Source of the DNA: Sulfuritalea sp.
Lineage (GTDB): Bacteria; Pseudomonadota; Gammaproteobacteria; Burkholderiales; Rhodocyclaceae
Reading direction: 5' to 3'
DNA: 17,082 nucleotides
Assembly (NCBI GenBank): GCA_023229545.1
Contig: JALNZB010000045.1
Span: 1-17,082, forward strand
In this document: positions 14,717 to 17,082 of the stretch, piece after piece
Layout: every line of letters starts with the position of its first letter
How positions within the stretch are numbered: the stretch's first letter is position 1
Program-made: the position numbers and the translations under genes
Notes under the pieces: generated by a model
Databases searched by the model: none
What the model was told of the DNA's origin: nothing
Seen by the model: the letters and a program-made list of their open reading frames with translations, nothing else

Positions 14717-15867
14717 GAGCCATGCCGTTGCCCTTGCTGGCGGTTGGTGCGGCACTGTTGCTGGGTGCCTGCTCGACAGTTGAAAAACTCAATCCCTTCG
14801 GTTCCAGTGCGCCCAAGATCAAGCCGACGGAACTCGTCACTATCCAGCCGACGGCGGAACTGCGCAGCGTGTGGCAGGCCAGCATCGGCAGCGCCGGCGA
14901 ATTCACCTTTTCCCCCGCCGTGGTGGGTGACAGCGTGTATGCGGCGGCCAAGGACGGTGCCGTGGCGCGCTTCGATGGCGGGCGGCAAGTGTGGCGGATA
15001 GCGGCCGGCCAGCCGATTTCCGGTGGCATCGGCAGCGACGGCAAGCTGGTGGTGGTAGGGACACCCAAGGGCGAAGTGCTGGCCTTTGACGCGGCGACGG
15101 GTCGCGAAACATGGAAGGCGCGCGTTAGCTCCGAAGTACTGGCGGCGCCAGCCGTGGCCGATGGACTGGCCATTGTTCGTTCTGGCGATTCACGCATTTT
15201 CGGTTTCGACGCGGTGGACGGCAAGCGGCGCTGGGTCTATCAGCGCAGCACGCCGACACTGTCCTTGCGCTCGAATGTTGGCGTGCTGCTGGCCGGAAAG
15301 GTAACCCTCGCGGGATTTCCCGGCGGCAAGCTGCTGGCCATCGCCAACAACAACGGCGCGGCCGTGTGGGAAGTGACGGTCGCCCTGCCCAGGGGATCGA
15401 CCGAACTGGAGCGCGTCGCCGATGTCACCAGTTCGCCGGTGGTGAGCGGCAGCACCGTCTGCGCGGCGGCGTTTCAGGGGCGTGTCGCCTGCTTCGACAG
15501 CAACAGCGGCAATACCCTCTGGTCGCGCGACATGTCTTCCAGCGCCGGTGTCGATATGGATAGTCGCTACGTTTATGTGACCGATGACAAGGGTGCCGTG
15601 CACGCGCTGGATCGCAACAACGGGGCCAGCGTCTGGAAGCAGGACAAGCTGGCCAATCGCAGTCTTTCGCGACCGCTGGCGTTGGGTAGTCATGTCGCTG
15701 TCGCGGACTATCAGGGCGTGGTGCACCTGTTGCGGCGCGAAGATGGCGCCTTCGCCGCGCGCGCCGCCACCGACGGCAGTGCCGTGCGCGCAGAGCCAGT
15801 GCGCTTTGGCGCCGGCCTGTTGGTGCAGACAGCGAATGGAGGCTTGTATGCGCTGGAAGCTCGTTAA
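14713..15867 (+). CDS. bamB: Outer-membrane protein assembly factor BamB
   Basis: A lipoprotein of the BAM complex that docks on BamA POTRA domains and helps insert beta-barrel proteins in the outer membrane. Product of 384 aa with a lipoprotein signal ending LLLGAC (C20 acylated), then PQQ-like beta-propeller repeats, for example AVARFDGGRQVWR, VLAFDAATGRETWKA, IFGFDAVDGKRRWVY, VACFDSNSGNTLWSR and VHALDRNNGASVWKQ. The chosen start is GTG at 14713, which overlaps the yfgM stop (GTGA) and has a G-rich site 7 nt upstream. ATG at 14722 is an alternative and would shorten the signal by three residues. No obvious terminator is visible other than the repeat hairpin that follows. Confidence 0.95.
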   Translation: MRAMPLPLLAVGAALLLGACSTVEKLNPFGSSAPKIKPTELVTIQPTAELRSVWQASIGSAGEFTFSPAVVGDSVYAAAKDGAVARFDGGRQVWRIAAGQPISGGIGSDGKLVVVGTPKGEVLAFDAATGRETWKARVSSEVLAAPAVADGLAIVRSGDSRIFGFDAVDGKRRWVYQRSTPTLSLRSNVGVLLAGKVTLAGFPGGKLLAIANNNGAAVWEVTVALPRGSTELERVADVTSSPVVSGSTVCAAAFQGRVACFDSNSGNTLWSRDMSSSAGVDMDSRYVYVTDDKGAVHALDRNNGASVWKQDKLANRSLSRPLALGSHVAVADYQGVVHLLRREDGAFAARAATDGSAVRAEPVRFGAGLLVQTANGGLYALEAR

Positions 15868-15917
15868 CGCCTCCCGACTCAAGTCATCACATTTCGTGAG
15901 AAGAATTCAAATGCTTA

Positions 15918-16003
15918 ACCACGGCGACGCGGCGACACGGCGAAAAAGCGCGAGAAACAAAAGCATTGCCTTGCTTTTCGCCGTGTCGCCGTGTCGCCGT
16001 GGT
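15918..16003. repeat. Large imperfect hairpin built from an 8-bp repeat (REP/MITE-like)
   Basis: Two 28-bp arms, 15919-15946 and 15975-16002, are reverse complements with one mismatch (a G-U pair in RNA), plus one A-T pair outside. Each arm is a period-8 repeat: CGCCGTGT, CGCCGTGT, CGCCGTGG on the right, and its mirror with one change on the left. A 28-nt centre lies between. Its palindromic, modular form fits a dispersed non-coding repeat more than a gene terminator. It ends 29 bp before der. Confidence 0.85.
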
Positions 16004-16032
16004 GAAAGCTTTTCCGGATTTTCCGTCCCAGG

Positions 16033-17082
16033 ATGAAGCCCACCCTGGTGATCGTCGGCCGGCCGAATGTCGGCAAGTCGACCCTGTTCAACCGCCTCAC
16101 GCGCTCGCGCGATGCGCTGGTGGCCGACCAGCCGGGCCTGACCCGGGATCGCCATTACGGCCATGGCCGGCTGGGCGACAAGCCCTATCTGGTCGTCGAT
16201 ACCGGCGGCTTCGAGCCGCAGGCAAAAGAAGGCATCGTGCAGGAAATGGCGCATCAGGCCGAGGCCGCCATCGCCGAAGCCGATGTGCTGATCTTTGTGG
16301 TTGACGTGCGCACCGGCCTCACGCCCCAGGACAAAGTCATTGCCGAGTTGCTGCGCCGCAGCGGTCGGTCGGTGCTGCTGGCCGCCAACAAGGGCGAGGG
16401 CATGGATCGCGCGGTGGTTGCCGCCGAGTTTTATGAACTGGGCTGCGGCGCTCCCTGCGTGATTTCCTCCGCTCACGGCGAGGGCGTGCGCGAACTGGTC
16501 GAGCTGGCGTTGGCGCCGTTTCCCGCCGAGAGCGAAGCCGACGATGCCGCTGCGGGTCCGCGAGTTGCCATCGCCGGCCGCCCCAATGTCGGCAAGAGCA
16601 CGCTGGTGAACACTCTGCTCGGCGAAGAACGGATGATCGCCTTCGACATGCCGGGTACCACGCGCGATGCCATCGAGGTGCCGTTCGAGCGCAATGGCCG
16701 CGCCTACACCCTGATCGACACGGCGGGTCTGCGCCGGCGCGGACGCGTATTCGAGACCATCGAAAAGTTTTCGGTGATAAAGACCCTGCAAGCCGTCGAG
16801 GAAGCCAATGTCGTTGTGCTGCTGGTCGATGCGACGCAGGAGATATCCGACCAGGACGCGCACATCGCCGGCTTCATCATCGATGCCGGACGGGCGATGG
16901 TGGTGGCGGTGAACAAGTGGGATGCGATCGATGACTACCGCCGCGAGCAAATCAAGCTGGACATCGCGCGCAAGCTGAACTTCCTCGGTTTTGCCCGCGT
17001 GCATTACGTTTCGGCGCTGAAAGGGCAGGGCATCGCCGGCATCCTGTCCTCGGTGGACAAGGCCTACGCCGCGGCAATGGCC
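16033..17082 (+). CDS. der: Ribosome-associated double GTPase Der (EngA), 5' part
   Basis: Der has two tandem GTPase domains and is essential for 50S subunit assembly. The reading frame is open from the ATG at 16033 to the window edge: 350 codons, roughly three quarters of a normal protein. Domain 1 has GRPNVGKST at 9-17, DTGG at about 56-59 and an NKGEG motif where many GTPases have NKxD. Domain 2 repeats GRPNVGKST at 182-190, then DTAG and NKWD. The C-terminal KH-like domain begins beyond the visible region. The ribosome binding site is weak (AGG close to the ATG). Following bamB, it holds its conserved place. Confidence 0.97.
   Translation, partial: MKPTLVIVGRPNVGKSTLFNRLTRSRDALVADQPGLTRDRHYGHGRLGDKPYLVVDTGGFEPQAKEGIVQEMAHQAEAAIAEADVLIFVVDVRTGLTPQDKVIAELLRRSGRSVLLAANKGEGMDRAVVAAEFYELGCGAPCVISSAHGEGVRELVELALAPFPAESEADDAAAGPRVAIAGRPNVGKSTLVNTLLGEERMIAFDMPGTTRDAIEVPFERNGRAYTLIDTAGLRRRGRVFETIEKFSVIKTLQAVEEANVVVLLVDATQEISDQDAHIAGFIIDAGRAMVVAVNKWDAIDDYRREQIKLDIARKLNFLGFARVHYVSALKGQGIAGILSSVDKAYAAAMA

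Noticed and set aside
15918..16003. CRISPR-like repeats
   Set aside because: The 8-bp units are adjacent and mirrored into a hairpin, with no regularly spaced unique spacers and no cas genes.
15907..17004. 365-codon open frame on the minus strand opposite der
   Set aside because: It crosses the palindromic repeat and lies opposite the two GTPase domains of der; its product has no recognisable domain.

Overview
This window looks like chromosomal DNA of a GC-rich betaproteobacterium. Three things suggest this: the accA-tilS adjacency, the conserved block ndk-rlmN-pilW-rodZ-ispG-hisS-yfgM-bamB-der, and protein sequences that read as betaproteobacterial. A Rhodocyclales-like host is my best guess, but it rests on gene order and general sequence feel, not on a search.

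Layout. Positions 1-372 hold the end of an rRNA operon: the last bases of 23S rRNA, a spacer of about 145 nt with no recognisable tRNA, a complete 5S rRNA and a strong intrinsic terminator. Positions 420-2325 hold accA (fatty acid synthesis) and tilS (tRNA-Ile lysidine synthase), which overlap by 32 bp. TilS is short and seems to lack its usual last domain. Positions 2322-8114 hold a self-contained C4-dicarboxylate uptake module. The sensor kinase and response regulator dctS-dctR lie on the minus strand, diverging from the TRAP transporter genes dctP-dctQ-dctM on the plus strand. A 145-bp control region separates the two arms, a hairpin lies between dctP and dctQ, and a long terminator hairpin follows dctM. 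The dctR and tilS stop codons overlap tail to tail.

Positions 8207-15867 hold a dense housekeeping run, mostly with start/stop overlaps or gaps under 15 bp. It contains ndk (nucleotide balance), rlmN (rRNA/tRNA methylation), pilW (type IV pilus assembly lipoprotein), rodZ (cell shape), ispG (isoprenoid synthesis), hisS (histidyl-tRNA synthetase), yfgM (Sec translocon/periplasmic chaperone helper) and bamB (outer-membrane protein assembly). A large imperfect hairpin built from an 8-bp repeat lies between bamB and der. The der GTPase gene (ribosome assembly) then runs off the right edge.

How the genes work together. DctS should sense dicarboxylate in the periplasm and phosphorylate DctR. DctR is expected to act on the divergent control region and switch on the TRAP transporter. 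The other genes are core growth functions. I see no phage, insertion sequence, CRISPR array, toxin-antitoxin or defence system, and no clearly undescribed system. The points most worth a second look are the matching promoter-to-ATG geometry at accA and dctS (both possibly leaderless), the short TilS next to the dct module, the dctP-dctQ hairpin, the repeated TGCGGA motif in the dct control region, the His-rich tail of DctQ and the repeat hairpin in front of der.
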